In this document: one piece after another, positions 1 to 9,369 of the stretch
How positions within the stretch are numbered: position 1 is the stretch's first letter
How the letters are laid out: the number at the start of each line of letters is the position of its first letter
Virus record (IMG/VR): IMGVR_UViG_3300021090_000064
Location: 1 to 38,667 of that record
Source of the DNA: a virus
Length of the DNA stretch: 38,667 nucleotides
Direction: 5' to 3' (one strand)
Program-made: the position numbers and the translations under genes
Notes under the pieces: model-generated
The model's database searches: none
Told to the model about the DNA's origin: nothing
Seen by the model: the letters and a program-made list of their open reading frames with translations, nothing else

Positions 1-34
1 CTCTCTCGGGATCTGCCATATAGACATCCTTCTA

Positions 35-43
35 TGTTACAAT
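35..43 (+). promoter_or_regulatory. Extended -10 promoter-like site
   Basis: TGTTACAAT resembles an extended -10 box (TGnTAnAAT) and matches TGCTACAAT at 16962 and the TGCTACACT boxes at 16401 and 16096. No convincing -35 is seen. It points into a GC-rich hairpin region (about 56-115) opposite the end of the giant gene. It may be chance. Confidence 0.3.
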
Positions 44-57
44 CGTGGCACGCGCGG

Positions 58-106
58 TGGGGAGTCCCCCGGCTGCCCGGGACAAGGCTCGCCGACGGAC
101 TCCCCG
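58..106. other. Long GC-rich hairpin in the junction spacer
   Basis: GGGGAGTCC is matched by GGACTCCCC about 30 bases later, with a smaller CCCGG-rich element inside. It lies between the giant gene's stop (151) and the next minus-strand gene (start 38557 across the junction). There is no T-tract on either strand, so it is not a classical terminator. It could be an mRNA processing or folding element. Confidence 0.45.
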
Positions 107-150
107 GTGTTCTTCATCCGCTGATCCGTTGCCCATCCGTTGACACCCGC

Positions 151-3100
151 TCATCTCGCCCCCATCAATTGATCGTACGCCACCCCATACCTCGGCACCG
201 CCGAGGCCGCCGGGCGCTCGGCCTGCTGCCCGACGTACATCGCCAGCTGCCGCCCGCTCAGCCCCTTCGCCACCCCCGCATTATAGGCCGCCGCGATGCG
301 CGGCATCATCAGGCTGAACTGCAGCGCCGGGTCATAGCGCTGCTCGACCGTGTACCCCGCCCCCACGCCCCGGTCGTGCAGTTGGAAGAGACCGACACTG
401 TGGCCCGCGTCGCCCACCGCCTGCGCGTTGCCGTTGCTCTCCGCCTTGATCAGCGCCAGGATGAACTCCGCCGGCACGCCCGCCTCGCCCCCGTACTGCG
501 CCGCCATCTCCGCCCACGCCATCACCCCCTCGGTGCCTCCCTGCGCCGTCGTCGCGTACGGGTTCGGCGCCGCGTTGCCAGTTGGGGCTGCCGCCGTTGG
601 GGCAGGACTCCGTGTTGGGGCAGGACTCCGTGTTGGGGCAGGACTCCGTGTTGGGGCAGGACTCCGTGCCTGCCCGGTTGCCGGCGGCCTCCCCGGATAC
701 GTCCACGGCTGCCCGCCCCCGTAGCTCAGCGCCTCCCCGCCCAGGCTGCCCCCGTAGGCCATGATCTCCACGAGCCACTGGTCGAAGTTGCCACGTCCAT
801 CTGTGCGCCCTGGCCTCTGCCCCTGCTGCTCGAACTCCTGTTGCAGCACCAGCCGCGCCGCCGAGGGCAGCGGCTCGTCCGCGAACAGGTAAGCCGTCAC
901 CAGCAGTTGCATCTCCGGGCTGCCCAGTATCTTCGGCGGCTCGGTCGCCGACTCCCCTCTCCCCTCGGGAGATGGGCTGGGGGTGAGGGAGGGCGGCGTC
1001 TGCTCCGTGATCCACGGCGCGCTCACCGGGTGCGCCGCCAGCCACCCCCGCCGCCAGTCCCAATACTCCGCCAGCTCGGGGTGCTGCTGGACGAAAGCGC
1101 TGCGCGCGCTCGGCACGTCCTCGTCCAGGTAGCGCGCCTCGGCCGGGTGGCCGCGCTTCCAGGCGTCGCGCCAGCTCCAGTAGCGCTCCAGCTCCGGGAA
1201 CTGCGCCCGGAACTGCTTGCGCAGTTGCTCCTCCGGGTGCTCGGCCTTGTATGACTTGTTCCAATCCCAGTAGCTCGATAGCTCGGGGTGCGCGCCCAGG
1301 TAAGCCCGGCGCTCCTTGCCGGCCGGCAGCGCGAAGTAACCGTCCTGCGTGGCGAAGATCCCGGGGAAGAGCTGGTCGCGCGCCGCCGTCTGCGCCACCT
1401 CGGGCAGGTTGAAATAGGCGTCCTGCAGGTCGCCGATGGTGGGGAAGAGCTGATCGCGCGACGTGTAGAAGGCGTCCAGCTCGGGCGGCAGCGGCGTGTC
1501 CGTCGCGCGCGCGTGCTCGGGGATGGCGTAGTACGCCTCCTGCAGCGCGCGCACCCAGTCCATCTCGAAGCGCTCGCGCTCGGCGTAGAACTGTTCCGCC
1601 TCCTGCGCCACCTCGGGCGGCGCAAACTCCAGCCGCTGCGGGTCGCCCTCGAGCTGGCGCGGCACGTACTGCCCCAGCGTGCGCGCCCACGTCGCCAGCG
1701 TCTCGACCGGGATGGACGTGTAGCTGCGCGTTTCCTTGTCCAGGAAGGCGTCGCTGAAGTCGGCGCCGAAGGCGGCCACGATCTGCCGCCGGTAGATCTC
1801 CGGCAGCGCGGTGTAGCCCGTCCACACCTGGTCAATCAGGAAGTTCCGGACTCTTTCCTCGGGCTTGTCGTACAGCGCGAGCCTGGCCTCGTACTCCGGG
1901 TGCTGCTCGAAGAAGCGGCTGAGCGCGTCCACGTCGCCGTCGTCCTGGGCCGCGTGCGCCGCCGTCAGCAGCTCGCCCAGCAGCCGCTGGCGCTCCTCCC
2001 CTTCCGGGTACACGCCCGCCGTCGTCCCGAAGATCATGCCCGTGATCGTCCCGAACCCGCCCACCTGCGCCGCCCGGCGCTGCGCCGTCTCGAACACCGG
2101 CCCGGCGCGCTCGATCATGGCCGCGCTCGCCTGCTTGGGGGTGATCAGCCCCTCCGCCGCCATGTTCGAAAGCTCGCGGTCTACCCGGTAGTCCTCCCAC
2201 TGGTCGAAGATCGGCAGATTCAATTTCCGCCGCAGCCCGGCCTCCACGTTCACGCCGCCCGCCGGCCCGATCCCCAGCGCCGCCGTCAGCGCTTTCAATT
2301 GCCGCGTCCCCGGCAACGGCTGGATGCGCTCGGGCGTCCCGCGCAGCGCCTGGTACGCCCACTGCAGCGGCAGGTGCGGCGAGACAACGAGGCTCGCGAG
2401 ATCCACCCCGTCGAACTTCAGGTTCGCGTCGTCGGCCATCGCCAGCTGCACCGCGCGCTTCAGGGTCGGCGACTTGAGCGTGTTCAGCAAATACGCCAGC
2501 GGCCCGTTCGCGTTCGCTTCGGCCAGCGCCTCGTCGTGCTCCGCCTGGCTGATCTGCCCCTCCTGGAGCATCTCCTCGAGCTTGCGCAGCGCCCGGCTCT
2601 CCGTCTTCGTGGTGGCCATCTGCAGCTGCTCCCAGGGCTGGAAGAACTGGTTGAGCGGCAGCCCGAACTGCATCGGGTCCACCCACATCCCGCCCCCCAT
2701 CCACTCCGGCAGGAACGGCAGCGGGATCTTCACCCGCCCCTCCAGCCGCGACGGGAAGCCCGGCTGCGAGACCGACGTGCTCAGGAACTTCTGCATCCGG
2801 TAGTAATTGGCGAAGAGCGCCGGCCGCTCGATCGCGCGCGCCGCCCACTGGAGCATCGAGTGCGTGACCCAGAACTCGTAGGGCATCGCCAGCCCCAGCG
2901 CGTTGTCGAAGCCGTAGCGCCGCGAGTAGTTCAACAGCGCCGCGTCGCGCTTGAACTCCCCCCACTTCATGGCGAAGCGCTTGGCCTCCGACATCTGCCC
3001 GCCCATGTCGTTCAGCCAGTCGCGCACCCCGGCCTGCACCTCGGGCGGCAGTTGGGCGTGGGCCTCCGTGCCCACCCCGCGGACAACGCCCCGCCGCACC

Positions 3101-6100
3101 GACTCTTCCGTGCGCTTTTGCAATTCGTCCAGCGCCGGCAGCATCCGGTCGTACCAGGCCTCCTCGCGCGCCTGCGCGTGCGGCCGCGGCCCGCCCCCCG
3201 TCAGGTCGTCCAGCGTCCCCGGCGGCAGGTAGGGGCGGGCCTGCGTGCCCGCCCCCGGCACGCGGTGCACCACGCCCGATTCAATTTCCCGCACCAGCCA
3301 GGCCCCGTCGTCGGCCCGCCCCAGCAGCACCCCGCGCTTCCCGTTCGGCAGCGGGAACTCGTCGCCCCCGCCCGCCTGCGCGCGGATCGTAGAGTCGAAA
3401 CCCGGCAGCGCGTCGTCCTGGAAGAGTGTCGTCGCTTCACGCTCCACGCTCACCCCTCCACGCTTCGCCTGCTCCCAGCCGCTGGCCCCACGCTCCACGC
3501 CCTCCGCGTAGTTCCGCACCCACCCGGCCACCTCGTCCGCGCTGCGCGCGCTCCCCAGGTCGGCCAACAGACTCTTCTGGAAGGGAGTCAACGGCGGCGA
3601 CTGGGTCAGATACTCGCTCACCGTATACATGCCCTCGCTCTTCAGCGCCGCCAGCTCCTCCACCGCCACGCCGATATCGTCCGCCAACCCTGACCCCTCC
3701 AGCGCGGCCTGAGCCTGTCGAAGGCCCGCCCGCGCCGCGCGCACGCTCGGGTCCACGTCTGTAGAGACGACCGGCCCGGTCGTCTCCGCCGTCGCCAGCG
3801 CCTGCTGCGTCTCGCTCGCCGCCTCCTGCCGCAACCGGTTCATCTCACCCAGCAGCGCGCCCTCCGGATCCGCCCGCTGCTCCTTGAACAACTGCCGCCA
3901 GAGCTTGTTGGCCTTGCGCTGCTTCTTCTTGGCGTCCGCCAGCAGTTTCGTGGCCGCCTCGCGCGCCGTGTTCAACCTGGCCTGCTCCTCGGGCGGCAGC
4001 GGCGCCGCCTCGGCGGCCGGGGCGGTGGGCGCTTCGACCCTCCCCTCCGGCACCTCCGCGTGGGTGATCAGGTCGCGCGTGAGCGGGTACTCCTCCCCAC
4101 CCGGCAGCCGCACGCGCACCGCCTCCGGGAAGTCGGCCAGCACCTCGGCCCCCTCCACGCCCACCTTGTCCGCCCACACCCGCCCGCCTGCCAGCGCCTG
4201 GTTGTGGTTGAGCGTGATCTCCATCCCCGGAGTGCGCGCCGCCTCGACCGGCAGCCTGACGGCCCTCAGCTCAGCCGTCGGGGCGCCTTCCCCTCCCAGC
4301 AGCCGGTCAAACACCCCCGCCATCGGCTCGTCCACCGGGTGGATGAAGTTCGCCACCGAGGCGTAGATCTCCCGCAGCCAGTCGCGCAGCCGCTCGAACA
4401 CCCGCACCAGCGCCGGCGTCGGGGCCTGCGCCGTCCCGAGATACCGCTCGAAGTCGCGCGCAAACGACTCTTCCGCCTCCACCCTCCACTCTCCCCCCTC
4501 CACGCCGTAGTGGCTCTCCGCGACTCGCAACTCCGCCTCGGGCAGGTCGCGCCGGAAGATGTGACCCACCTCGTGCACCAGCGTCGAAACGTCCGGCCCC
4601 TCCAGCGCGCGGAGGATCGCCCGCCCGTCCGCCAGGAACTCCACCGCGCCCTTGTGCCGGCCCGCCAATGTAGGGGCTGCCCCTTGTGGCAGCCCGGTCT
4701 GATACAGGTTCAATGCCTCGGGGTGCAGGCGCTGGGCCTCGGACACGGCGCTGCGGTAGGCAGTCGCCAGCGTGCGCTCGCGCGGGGTGAGGCCCTCGGG
4801 CAGCGTCTCGGCGCGCAGCCCGGTCAGCCGCGCCTCCATCGCCGACTCGCGCACGCCCTGCTCGCGCCACAGCAGGTACAGGTCGGCCTCGGCTTTGGTC
4901 AGGCGCTTGATCTCGGCCGCCTGGAACAAGGCCCCTTCTTCCGGCGCGCCCTTCCGCACGCCCCGCAGGTGCGTCTCGTACCACTCCTGCCAGGGCCGCC
5001 CGGTGTCCCGCGCCCACGTGCGCGCGCGCGCGTCCGTCAGCGCCAGCGTCGTGTCAATCTGCGAGGCCGTCACCTCGGGGAACGAGTCCACCAGCTGCGC
5101 CCGGAAGCCCGCCCGACTCAGCGTCACGCCTGGCTCCCCAATGAGATCGGGCTGCAGCGCCGCTGCCTTCTCCGCCTCGTCGAGCGCCGCCGTCACGTGC
5201 TCGACGACGCGCTGCACATCAGGCGGGGTAGGCGTGATGTTGTCCACCAAGGTGCGCGTCTCCAGATGTTGCACCCCTTTCATCTGACCCCGCACGTCGT
5301 CATGAACCCGATACGCCAGTTGGATCGTCTCTGATTCGCTCACCCCCAAACGGCGAGCTAGGCTCTCTCTCGAACTTTTTAACGCTGGAACGTCCACGAC
5401 CTCGTCTCGAATGAACTTTCTGTCCTGGGCGGCCAGGTCGTAGAGATCGCGCTGCATGGCCGACTCGAAGGTCATGGAAGCGTCATTTGTGCCAGCCCTG
5501 AAGTTTCTCGTCAGGCCGCGTTCCGGTGTCGGGGCAGCCGCCGCCGGAGCAGCCGCTACTGCCACCGGCGGGGCCGCCTGGGCTGCACCTTCAGGCGCAA
5601 TCGGTGCAGCCTCCGCAACAGGAATGGGTTGCGCCACCCTTTGAACATCCGGTGCGGGCGCTTGTCCGATGGAGCGCCGCGCGTTGATCAGCGCCTGCGT
5701 CGCCTCCCAGCGCCGCCGCAGTCGCTCGTCGTGGAAGTCCGTCCAGGCCTTCGCCTGCTGGTAGTCCGGCAGCGTGCGCACCTCCTGCCGGAACGCGCGC
5801 ACGCGCGCCATGTCGTCGCGGTTGAACTTCCGCACCGCCTCGCGCCAGGCCTGCACCCCATTCGCCACCTGATCCCCCGAGCGTGCCCGGTAGGCGGCCA
5901 CCAGGTACTCGTCCATCGCCGTCTGCCGTTTGTTCAAATCTTCGGCCAGTTCGAAGTAGGCCCGGTCGAGCGCCGCCGTCGTCTCGTTCCAGGCGGCCGT
6001 GCGCTCTCCCGGCGCCGCCCCGCTCCAGTCGCGGTCGAAGAACTCGCGCAGCCTGCGCGTGCGTGCCTCGTTCCAACTCCGGATCGCCGCCTGCTTCGCC

Positions 6101-9100
6101 TTCACGGTCGGGATAAACTCGTCGGCCAGCCCCAGGTTCGCCGACGACATCCCGTCGGCCAGGCCCTGGTAGGCGGCCACCTCGCGCGCCTGGTAGTTCG
6201 TCCAGACCTCGTCCGCCTCGGCGAACATCGCGCGCATGACGGCGCCCTTCGGCTTGCCCTCCCGGAAGACCTCCGCCCAGCGCCGGTCCAGATTCTGCGT
6301 GTGGCGCAGGAAGGTGTTGTACAGGTCGGTCTCGATCTCGTCGGTGATGTTCAGCACCCCCAGCGCGCCTTCCGTCCCCGGCACCGACGCCGCGCGCTCG
6401 GTGATGTTGGCGGTCTCCTGGCGGATCTGCTCGGCGATGGACTTGGCCGCCTGCTTGCGCACGCCCTCGAACACGCGCCGCACGTCGCGCGGCTGCGCCT
6501 TCGGCCCGAGCTTGGCCAGCTCGGCGTTGAGCGTATCGCCGACTCCGTCCAGCGCCATCAGCCGCGCCATGTCCGCGCGCCCGATCCCCACCGTGCGCGC
6601 CACCTCGCCGTAGAACTGCTGCACCAGCGGCGCCGGCGCCTGGGTCAGCACCTGCGCCGCGATCTCCGCCGGGGTGTAGCCCGCTTCCGCCGCCGCGTAC
6701 AGGTAATCGGGCAGACGCGGGTCCACACCCGCGAGCGCCGACTCGATCGTCGGCGGCAGGCGCGGAATGGACACGTCCTTGCGCCAGGCCTGCGACCACA
6801 TCTGCCTCCACCCCTCGTAATAGGCGCGCGCCCCCTGCCACTTCTCCAGTTCCTGCGCGTAGTGAGTCGGCGGCAGCTTCTCGCCCAGGTCTTTCGTGAA
6901 GTTTCGGATCTCGGCCAGGATGCCCGTCGTCTGCTCGGCCTTCTGGATCGGGGCCAGCCCCGCCGCCACCGCCCGCTCGCCCACCGCGCCCACCGTGAAC
7001 TCTTCGCCGATGTCCGCCATGCCGATGCCGGCCACCGCCCGCGCCGGGCGCACGCCCAGCCGCTCCCACTCCGCCTCGATGCCCGCGATCCCGCGCAGCC
7101 CCCACACCCCGTCCACAATCGCGGTCAGCTCGCCGTTCCACAAGTTGCGGATGGGGTAGGAGACGTTCAGCCCGAGCAGCGCCACCGACTCCACGCCCTT
7201 CACCGCCTGCGCCAGCCGCCCGAAGAAGTCCTGGCCCTTGACCCCGAAGGTCTTGGCCGCCCACGCCCCCGCGCCCTCGATCAGCCCCTCCATCACGGAG
7301 GCCTTCAGCATCTCCGGCGTGTAGGGAATCAGGTCTTCGGTAAACGACTTGTGCATCCCGCTGAGCACCTCGGCGTTTAGCGAGCCGTCGTCGAGCTTCG
7401 CCGCCAGCGCTGCCCCCTCTGGGCCTGCTGAGCTTGTCGAAGCAGCGCGCAGTTCCTTCAGCAGCGCGTCCGCTTCCCCGTTGCCGATGCGCGCCAGCAC
7501 CGCCTTGCGTCCTGAGCCTGTCGAAGGATCGCCCGTCGCGGCCGCCAGGTCGTCGAGGAGCTGGCGCTCGGGCGCCGTCGCGCGCCAGGCTGCCACCTTG
7601 TCCCGCATCGCGCCCTCGTTGATCGAGCGCTGCACCACCCGCCCCTCGATGCTGGCCCCCATCCGCCCGGCCTCGGGGAAGTCCGCCGGCACGTTGTCCG
7701 GGTCGGCGTGCTTGAACCCGCTCACCATGCGCTCGACGTTGTCCGCCAGCGTCTCGTCGTTGGGGAGCCGCGAGAGCAGCGTCCCCAGCGTGTCGTTCGC
7801 GCGGAACACGTGCTCGCGCGCCAGGCTCTCGGGCGTCAGGTGCCACAGCCCCGCGATCCCTTTCGGCGGCTTGTACTCCCCCGTCGCCGCCAGCCCCAGC
7901 AGCTCCTGCCCGATCACCAGCCGCTGCAAGCGGGACAGGTCCTGCCCGGCCTGGAACCCCTCCCGCACTGGCTTCATCAGCAGCAGGTTCTTGTAGGCCC
8001 GCGTCGCCCCGATCAGCCCGGGATGTTGGCGCGTCAGCTCCACCGCCCGCACCAGTTCCGCATCGCCGAGCATGCGGCCCACCACACCGATCCCGCTCGA
8101 CTCGATTGCGCTGGTGAAGTTCAGCGGGTCGGCGATCAGGCCGCTGACCAATTCCGTCACTTGGCCCCCCACGCCATAGCGCGCCTGCATCTCAGTGAAC
8201 ACGGCGTACTCGTCCTTACCCGATGCAATGGCCCGCCGCGCCTCGACCAGCGCGAGTAATCCACCGTTGGCTTCGGGCAGGTCGTAGTCCACCCACACCC
8301 GCTCGTTTCCCTGGAGAGCCGAGAGCGCTGCCCCGCCCACGTGCCCCAGCGCTGCGCCAATCGTCATGCCGGGGACGCCACCCACTAACCCGATCCCCGC
8401 GCCCGCCACCGCCGCCGCCCGGGACTCCTCGGTCCCCGACTCGTAGGTAACCCGCGCCGCCTTCCACGCCGCGCCCAGGTTGCGCGCCACCTCCTCCGGC
8501 GTGCCGTACTTCTCTGGCGCGAGCGCTGCCCCTCCGATCTGCTCCGCTGTGCCGACAACCTGTTCGAGTCCCCCGCGCAAAAAGTCCATCCAGTGCAGCG
8601 CCTGGCCCACCACGTTCTCCTCGTCGAAGCGCCGCTGCGCCTCGGCAAACCCGTAGGCCGCCGACAGTTTGGCGAGCTCCTGCTCCTGGTAGTAGTTGAG
8701 TGCTGCCCCCCCGACTCCGCCTGCGGCTGCACCTACCGCGGCCCCCACCGGCCCCCCGACACTGAAGCCGAGCACACCACCCAGGAACGCCATCGGTGCG
8801 CTCTTTGCCACCGTGCCCAGCGGCGAACCCATGAAGCTGGCGAACTTCCCGCGCAGCGTCTCCGGCCCGCCCGGCGGCAGCCCGAACTCCTGCCCCTGCT
8901 GCTCGGGGGGCAACTGTTGGGCCAACTGTTGGGGCAGACCTGCGTGTCTGCCCATCTCCCCCGTGCCCGGCGGCTGGTAGGTCGAGACCAGCGCGTCGTA
9001 CTCCGAGCGGCTGATCCCGCGCGTCACCGGCCAGCTGTCCGAGCGCACGAACAGCTTGCCGTCCTTCACGTGGTAGTCCAGCCCCACGTCCGCGCCCGTG

Positions 9101-9342
9101 CCCTGGTACTCGCCCGCGCCGGGTGCCGCAAGGGCAGGCGTCCCTGCCTGCCCGGGTGTCCCTGCCTGCCCGGGTGTCCCTGCCGGCCCCCCCGTGGGAG
9201 TCGGGGGGGCAAATCTCTGGATGGGGCGCTGTGGCTCCGGGAGTGGGGCGGTCGGGGCGTGCGGGGTGACGACGCGCGGCTGTCCCCGCCGTCGCCGCAT
9301 CTGCGCTTCGCGTGCGCGTGGATCAAAGCGTCGGATGGTCAC
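151..9342 (-). CDS. Giant polyvalent/ejection protein with metallopeptidase and lytic transglycosylase
   Basis: 3063 residues, about a quarter of the genome. The N-terminus is Pro/Gly-rich and has two glycine-zipper hydrophobic stretches (about 183-216 and 310-345), as in membrane-penetrating virion proteins. A zincin-type HEVGH lies at 1590-1594, followed by an EAEESFARDFERYL helix, like the metallopeptidase domain of phage polyvalent proteins. A tryptophan-rich region with three repeats of the type HPELxxYWDW lies at about 2680-2790. The last ~110 residues are a soluble-lytic-transglycosylase domain with catalytic Glu2968 in LIKAESNGNA and the GLFQLH motif. It follows the portal genes, so a role inside the capsid, ejected to open the host wall and act in the cell, is inferred. 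The start is GTG with AGAAGG very close; M15 is an alternative. Several palindromic elements and two minisatellites are inserted in frame. Confidence 0.85.
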   Translation of the reverse strand: MTIRRFDPRAREAQMRRRRGQPRVVTPHAPTAPLPEPQRPIQRFAPPTPTGGPAGTPGQAGTPGQAGTPALAAPGAGEYQGTGADVGLDYHVKDGKLFVRSDSWPVTRGISRSEYDALVSTYQPPGTGEMGRHAGLPQQLAQQLPPEQQGQEFGLPPGGPETLRGKFASFMGSPLGTVAKSAPMAFLGGVLGFSVGGPVGAAVGAAAGGVGGAALNYYQEQELAKLSAAYGFAEAQRRFDEENVVGQALHWMDFLRGGLEQVVGTAEQIGGAALAPEKYGTPEEVARNLGAAWKAARVTYESGTEESRAAAVAGAGIGLVGGVPGMTIGAALGHVGGAALSALQGNERVWVDYDLPEANGGLLALVEARRAIASGKDEYAVFTEMQARYGVGGQVTELVSGLIADPLNFTSAIESSGIGVVGRMLGDAELVRAVELTRQHPGLIGATRAYKNLLLMKPVREGFQAGQDLSRLQRLVIGQELLGLAATGEYKPPKGIAGLWHLTPESLAREHVFRANDTLGTLLSRLPNDETLADNVERMVSGFKHADPDNVPADFPEAGRMGASIEGRVVQRSINEGAMRDKVAAWRATAPERQLLDDLAAATGDPSTGSGRKAVLARIGNGEADALLKELRAASTSSAGPEGAALAAKLDDGSLNAEVLSGMHKSFTEDLIPYTPEMLKASVMEGLIEGAGAWAAKTFGVKGQDFFGRLAQAVKGVESVALLGLNVSYPIRNLWNGELTAIVDGVWGLRGIAGIEAEWERLGVRPARAVAGIGMADIGEEFTVGAVGERAVAAGLAPIQKAEQTTGILAEIRNFTKDLGEKLPPTHYAQELEKWQGARAYYEGWRQMWSQAWRKDVSIPRLPPTIESALAGVDPRLPDYLYAAAEAGYTPAEIAAQVLTQAPAPLVQQFYGEVARTVGIGRADMARLMALDGVGDTLNAELAKLGPKAQPRDVRRVFEGVRKQAAKSIAEQIRQETANITERAASVPGTEGALGVLNITDEIETDLYNTFLRHTQNLDRRWAEVFREGKPKGAVMRAMFAEADEVWTNYQAREVAAYQGLADGMSSANLGLADEFIPTVKAKQAAIRSWNEARTRRLREFFDRDWSGAAPGERTAAWNETTAALDRAYFELAEDLNKRQTAMDEYLVAAYRARSGDQVANGVQAWREAVRKFNRDDMARVRAFRQEVRTLPDYQQAKAWTDFHDERLRRRWEATQALINARRSIGQAPAPDVQRVAQPIPVAEAAPIAPEGAAQAAPPVAVAAAPAAAAPTPERGLTRNFRAGTNDASMTFESAMQRDLYDLAAQDRKFIRDEVVDVPALKSSRESLARRLGVSESETIQLAYRVHDDVRGQMKGVQHLETRTLVDNITPTPPDVQRVVEHVTAALDEAEKAAALQPDLIGEPGVTLSRAGFRAQLVDSFPEVTASQIDTTLALTDARARTWARDTGRPWQEWYETHLRGVRKGAPEEGALFQAAEIKRLTKAEADLYLLWREQGVRESAMEARLTGLRAETLPEGLTPRERTLATAYRSAVSEAQRLHPEALNLYQTGLPQGAAPTLAGRHKGAVEFLADGRAILRALEGPDVSTLVHEVGHIFRRDLPEAELRVAESHYGVEGGEWRVEAEESFARDFERYLGTAQAPTPALVRVFERLRDWLREIYASVANFIHPVDEPMAGVFDRLLGGEGAPTAELRAVRLPVEAARTPGMEITLNHNQALAGGRVWADKVGVEGAEVLADFPEAVRVRLPGGEEYPLTRDLITHAEVPEGRVEAPTAPAAEAAPLPPEEQARLNTAREAATKLLADAKKKQRKANKLWRQLFKEQRADPEGALLGEMNRLRQEAASETQQALATAETTGPVVSTDVDPSVRAARAGLRQAQAALEGSGLADDIGVAVEELAALKSEGMYTVSEYLTQSPPLTPFQKSLLADLGSARSADEVAGWVRNYAEGVERGASGWEQAKRGGVSVEREATTLFQDDALPGFDSTIRAQAGGGDEFPLPNGKRGVLLGRADDGAWLVREIESGVVHRVPGAGTQARPYLPPGTLDDLTGGGPRPHAQAREEAWYDRMLPALDELQKRTEESVRRGVVRGVGTEAHAQLPPEVQAGVRDWLNDMGGQMSEAKRFAMKWGEFKRDAALLNYSRRYGFDNALGLAMPYEFWVTHSMLQWAARAIERPALFANYYRMQKFLSTSVSQPGFPSRLEGRVKIPLPFLPEWMGGGMWVDPMQFGLPLNQFFQPWEQLQMATTKTESRALRKLEEMLQEGQISQAEHDEALAEANANGPLAYLLNTLKSPTLKRAVQLAMADDANLKFDGVDLASLVVSPHLPLQWAYQALRGTPERIQPLPGTRQLKALTAALGIGPAGGVNVEAGLRRKLNLPIFDQWEDYRVDRELSNMAAEGLITPKQASAAMIERAGPVFETAQRRAAQVGGFGTITGMIFGTTAGVYPEGEERQRLLGELLTAAHAAQDDGDVDALSRFFEQHPEYEARLALYDKPEERVRNFLIDQVWTGYTALPEIYRRQIVAAFGADFSDAFLDKETRSYTSIPVETLATWARTLGQYVPRQLEGDPQRLEFAPPEVAQEAEQFYAERERFEMDWVRALQEAYYAIPEHARATDTPLPPELDAFYTSRDQLFPTIGDLQDAYFNLPEVAQTAARDQLFPGIFATQDGYFALPAGKERRAYLGAHPELSSYWDWNKSYKAEHPEEQLRKQFRAQFPELERYWSWRDAWKRGHPAEARYLDEDVPSARSAFVQQHPELAEYWDWRRGWLAAHPVSAPWITEQTPPSLTPSPSPEGRGESATEPPKILGSPEMQLLVTAYLFADEPLPSAARLVLQQEFEQQGQRPGRTDGRGNFDQWLVEIMAYGGSLGGEALSYGGGQPWTYPGRPPATGQARSPAPTRSPAPTRSPAPTRSPAPTAAAPTGNAAPNPYATTAQGGTEGVMAWAEMAAQYGGEAGVPAEFILALIKAESNGNAQAVGDAGHSVGLFQLHDRGVGAGYTVEQRYDPALQFSLMMPRIAAAYNAGVAKGLSGRQLAMYVGQQAERPAASAVPRYGVAYDQLMGAR
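596..679. repeat. 18-bp in-frame minisatellite (4 units) in giant gene
   Basis: GGGGCAGGACTCCGTGTT repeated four times, giving PAPTRS-type peptide repeats before the transglycosylase domain. The unit looks like the left half of a GGGGC/GCCC element whose right half (GTGCCTGCCC) follows at the end of the array. Confidence 0.85.
3229..3255. repeat. GGGGC/GCCC palindromic element (arm GGGC)
   Basis: In frame in the giant gene. Confidence 0.75.
3761..3786. repeat. GTAGAGACG/CGTCTC palindromic element (arm GACCGG)
   Basis: In frame in the giant gene; gives ETTGPVVSTD. Confidence 0.85.
4669..4694. repeat. GGGGC/GCCC palindromic element (arm TGCC)
   Basis: In frame in the giant gene near the metallopeptidase domain. 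Confidence 0.75.
7511..7527. repeat. CCTGAGCCTGTCGAAGG element in giant gene
   Basis: In frame; gives DPSTGSG. Other copies in this gene are at 3708 (LRQAQ) and about 7426 (STSSAG). Confidence 0.8.
8928..8953. repeat. GGGGC/GCCC palindromic element (arm AGAC)
   Basis: In frame in the N-terminal linker of the giant protein. Confidence 0.8.
9133..9184. repeat. 18-bp in-frame minisatellite in giant gene N-terminus
   Basis: TGTCCCTGCCTGCCCGGG in about 2.5 units, giving GTPGQA repeats; derived from a GCAGGCGTCCCTGCCTGC-type palindrome. Confidence 0.8.
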
Positions 9343-9369
9343 TGCCTTCTGCCTACCGCCTTCAGCCTT

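Larger units (their letters stand above)
1..129. repeat. Terminal direct repeat, left copy
   Basis: Positions 4-129 are identical to 38542-38667. Positions 1-3 also align with 38538-38540 if one T is missing at the left tip. This shows a circular or terminally redundant molecule, or a circular assembly overlap. In the left copy the missing base would break the frame of the glycosyltransferase that starts at 38557, so the right copy should be preferred. Confidence 0.9.

Noticed and set aside
34-1254. Long plus-strand open frame opposite the giant gene, and similar long plus frames at 1288-3693, 5629-7380 and 27755-30898
   Set aside because: Antisense shadows of GC-rich coding DNA, with Arg/His/Pro-rich composition and no ribosome binding sites.
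3426-3500. ACGCTTCACGCTCCACGC-like repeats as possible CRISPR-like array
   Set aside because: Irregular spacing, in-frame in the giant gene, no spacers; similar short repeats occur at 15130-15190. No CRISPR array is present in the window.
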